Origin: Methanosarcinales archaeon
GTDB taxonomy: Archaea; Halobacteriota; Syntropharchaeia; Alkanophagales; Methanospirareceae
Reading direction: 5' to 3'
NCBI GenBank assembly: GCA_030665925.1
Contig: DAOUYX010000103.1
Span: 1 to 6,030, forward strand
DNA length: 6,030 nt
The notes beneath the pieces are model-generated. The model was given only the letters and a program-made list of their open reading frames with translations. It made no database searches and had not been told where the DNA came from. Positions 4,574-6,030 of the stretch are shown here, in pieces (position 1 is the first letter of the stretch; every line of letters starts with the position of its first letter). The translations under genes were made by a program, and so were the position numbers.

Positions 4574-5893
4574 ATGGACGCATTTTTGTTGTTGGTATTG
4601 CTCTTTGCATTTTCGATGCTCGGCGTGCTCTTAGGCACACTAACCGGGCTTATCCCGGGCTTCCATCCCAATAACGTCGCGTTTATCCTCCTATCCCTTG
4701 CCCCGGTGATAGTAGCAGAGCCGCATTTTCTAAACGATTTTGTTTCTCTAGATATGCTGCTTATCCTGGTTGCAGCCACGATCCTCGCCGCTTCCGTAGC
4801 ACACACGTTCTTGAGTTTTATCCCGGCAGCATTCATCGGCGCGCCAGAAGGCGATACGGCACTCGCGTTGCTGCCCGCACACCGCTTATTGCTCGAAGGC
4901 CGCGCTTACGAAGCAACGGTCCTTTCGGTAATCGGCAGCTTTGGCGCGGTTATATTCTCTTTCCTCTTCTTCATCCCGTTCTATTTCCTCTTCTCCTCGC
5001 TTCACTTCTACGAGATAATTCGAGGGCTGATGCTCTACCTGCTAATAGGAATTTCCGCACTGCTCATTCTCACGGAGAGCTTCAGCGAGCGGATGGAGGT
5101 GTACCAGGCTATCCTGCTCTCTTCCTTTGTCTTTCTCCTCTCTGGCTTGTTTGGCTACGTGATATTGAACATGCCGGTACATGCGCCATTCTTCTTTCGA
5201 TCTACTATGCTTTTCCCTGCACTTACCGGATTGTTCGGGCTCTCAACCATCTTATTCTCGCTGCTGTACACGCCGGAGATACCGGAGCAAATGATAGAAG
5301 AGCCGGTGATGGATAGAGGAGGCATTGTGAGATCCGTCATATCTGGCTCGGCTTTTGGCTCATTAGTTAGCTTCCTACCAGGAATCACTTCCGCACATGC
5401 AACCGTGATGGCAATGCTTGCACGGAGGAACAGAGAGCCTGAGCAGGTAATTATGACCTTGAGTGGTGTTAACACGGCAAACGTAATTTTCTGTCTCGAA
5501 ACGCTATTTCTCATTTCACGTGCGAGGAGTGGAGCAACGATAGCGATAAGCCGCCTCTTAGACGTTCAGCCGTGGGAAGGACTCATTCCACCTTCCGCAC
5601 TAATCTATTTGCTCATTGCAGTGTTAATCGCAGCTCCATTCTCGTTCTTCATTACCAAATCCGTCGGAAGGCAATTCGCTTTGCAGTTCGCGAGACTGCC
5701 GTATCGAAAGATGCTGAGTGGTATCGCACTTTTCCTCGCTGTGCTTGTTTTCCTTTTTACCGGTGCTTTAGGCTTGCTGGTTCTGCTTGTAGGCACGTGC
5801 ATAGGGCTTATTCCGATACATTTCGGAGTACGGAGGAGTAATTGCATGGGCGTGTTACTTTTGCCGATAATCGTAATGCTGTGGCAACTCTAA
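4574..5893 (+). CDS. TctA/DUF112 family membrane permease
   Basis: This 439-residue, very hydrophobic protein with roughly ten or more membrane segments fits the TctA family (large membrane subunit of tripartite tricarboxylate transporters; DUF112 in archaea). Signature features are GLIPGFHPNN (25-34), the F-I-P-A-A-F-I-G-A-P-E-G-D-T region (82-95), a second half-repeat FLPGITSAHA (267-276), SGVNTANVIF (297-306) and a C-terminal GLIPIHFGVRRSNCMGVLLLP (411-431), typical of this group. The two PG-loop motifs reflect an internal duplication. It is shorter than bacterial TctA (about 500 residues), as archaeal members usually are. The substrate cannot be read from the sequence; tricarboxylates are known only for bacterial relatives. 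No small TctB subunit or TctC-like binding protein is encoded nearby, so it may work alone or with distant partners. The ATG at 4574 directly precedes the first membrane helix. Confidence 0.9.
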   Translation: MDAFLLLVLLFAFSMLGVLLGTLTGLIPGFHPNNVAFILLSLAPVIVAEPHFLNDFVSLDMLLILVAATILAASVAHTFLSFIPAAFIGAPEGDTALALLPAHRLLLEGRAYEATVLSVIGSFGAVIFSFLFFIPFYFLFSSLHFYEIIRGLMLYLLIGISALLILTESFSERMEVYQAILLSSFVFLLSGLFGYVILNMPVHAPFFFRSTMLFPALTGLFGLSTILFSLLYTPEIPEQMIEEPVMDRGGIVRSVISGSAFGSLVSFLPGITSAHATVMAMLARRNREPEQVIMTLSGVNTANVIFCLETLFLISRARSGATIAISRLLDVQPWEGLIPPSALIYLLIAVLIAAPFSFFITKSVGRQFALQFARLPYRKMLSGIALFLAVLVFLFTGALGLLVLLVGTCIGLIPIHFGVRRSNCMGVLLLPIIVMLWQL

Positions 5894-5900
5894 AATAGGA

Positions 5901-5936
5901 AGTTTTATATAAGAGAGAGCACGTATAGTTTTATAT
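5901..5936 (+). repeat. AGTTTTATAT direct repeat over the GAPDH promoter and start
   Basis: The 10-mer AGTTTTATAT occurs at 5901-5910, over the TATA box, and again at 5927-5936, where its last two bases are the first two of the ATG start codon. The 26-base spacing would put both copies on nearly the same face of the helix. It may bind a regulator, or the second copy may be a chance A-T match. Confidence 0.4.
5904..5913 (+). promoter_or_regulatory. archaeal TATA box for the GAPDH gene
   Basis: TTTATATAAG is a close match to the archaeal TATA consensus. Its centre lies about 26-27 bases before the GAPDH ATG at 5935, predicting a transcript that starts at or very near the start codon. The purine stretch GGAAG just upstream could be the TFB-recognition element. 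It starts 11 bases after the permease stop, giving the dehydrogenase its own promoter. Confidence 0.65.
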
Positions 5937-6030
5937 GATAAAGGTAGCGATAAATGGATGGGGTAGAATTGGCCGAATTCTGTTTAGAGCAGCGCTACGA
6001 GACAAATCAGACATAGATGTTGTGGCAATA
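5935..6030 (+). CDS. gap: glyceraldehyde-3-phosphate dehydrogenase, class I type (5' end only)
   Basis: Thirty-two codons run off the right edge, reading MIKVAINGWGRIGRILFRAA and on to ...IDVVAI. N-G-W-G-R-I-G-R at residues 7-14 is the NAD(P)-binding signature of class I GAPDH (bacterial, eukaryotic and haloarchaeal GapA type, usually N-G-F-G-R-I-G-R). The usual archaeal class II enzyme instead starts with a motif like N-G-Y-G-T-I-G-K. GAPDH interconverts glyceraldehyde 3-phosphate and 1,3-bisphosphoglycerate in glycolysis or gluconeogenesis. Trp9 replaces the common Phe in the loop. The catalytic cysteine is outside the window, so activity and coenzyme preference cannot be judged. It has its own TATA box and likely a leaderless mRNA. 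Confidence 0.88.
   Translation, partial: MIKVAINGWGRIGRILFRAALRDKSDIDVVAI

Noticed and set aside
4574..5893. Marked pyrimidine bias of the permease gene compared with purine-rich PAC2-elp3, considered as a sign of transfer
   Set aside because: A protein dominated by Leu, Phe and Ile needs T at second codon positions, which explains the bias.

Overview
This 6,030-base window looks like an archaeal chromosome, probably euryarchaeal. Three things point there: a stand-alone Elp3 of archaeal type, a PAC2-family proteasome-assembly-chaperone homologue directly upstream of it, and a TctA/DUF112 membrane protein of the shorter archaeal size. A-T boxes centred about 25-30 bases before several start codons, as in archaeal TATA promoters with short or absent leaders, and weak Shine-Dalgarno sequences agree with this. 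Heavy use of ATA, AGA and AGG codons reminds me of uncultured methanogen/methane-oxidiser relatives such as ANME-1, but that placement is an impression and was not tested.

Layout, left to right. Positions 1-142 hold only short open frames. A glycerophosphodiester phosphodiesterase-like gene (143-817, minus) is divergent from a PAC2-elp3 pair (858-1670 and 1683-3245, plus, 12 bases apart). The 40-base divergent gap carries one TATA-like box per direction. From 3246 to about 4573 lies a more AT-rich accessory stretch. It contains a small one-helix membrane ORF (3267-3461, plus), a convergent gap with T-runs for both strands, a cysteine-rich HNH-like protein (3610-4254, minus), and a 319-base intergenic region with inverted repeats. 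An exact 11-base direct repeat (TCTTAAAGATA) brackets this stretch. Its first copy covers the last codon and stop of elp3 (3240-3250) and its second lies at 4502-4512, so the two genes may have been inserted or exchanged as a unit. After that come a TctA/DUF112 permease (4574-5893, plus) and the first 32 codons of a class I (bacterial/haloarchaeal-type) glyceraldehyde-3-phosphate dehydrogenase (5935 to the right edge), with a clear TATA box.

The genes do not form one pathway. PAC2 and Elp3 look like a housekeeping operon (proteasome assembly or quality control, and tRNA wobble-uridine modification). The phosphodiesterase, permease and GAPDH are separate metabolic or transport units. The most interesting parts are the repeat-bracketed island with its undescribed HNH-like protein and the class I GAPDH in an archaeal setting. 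I did not find a convincing complete new defence or mobile system.
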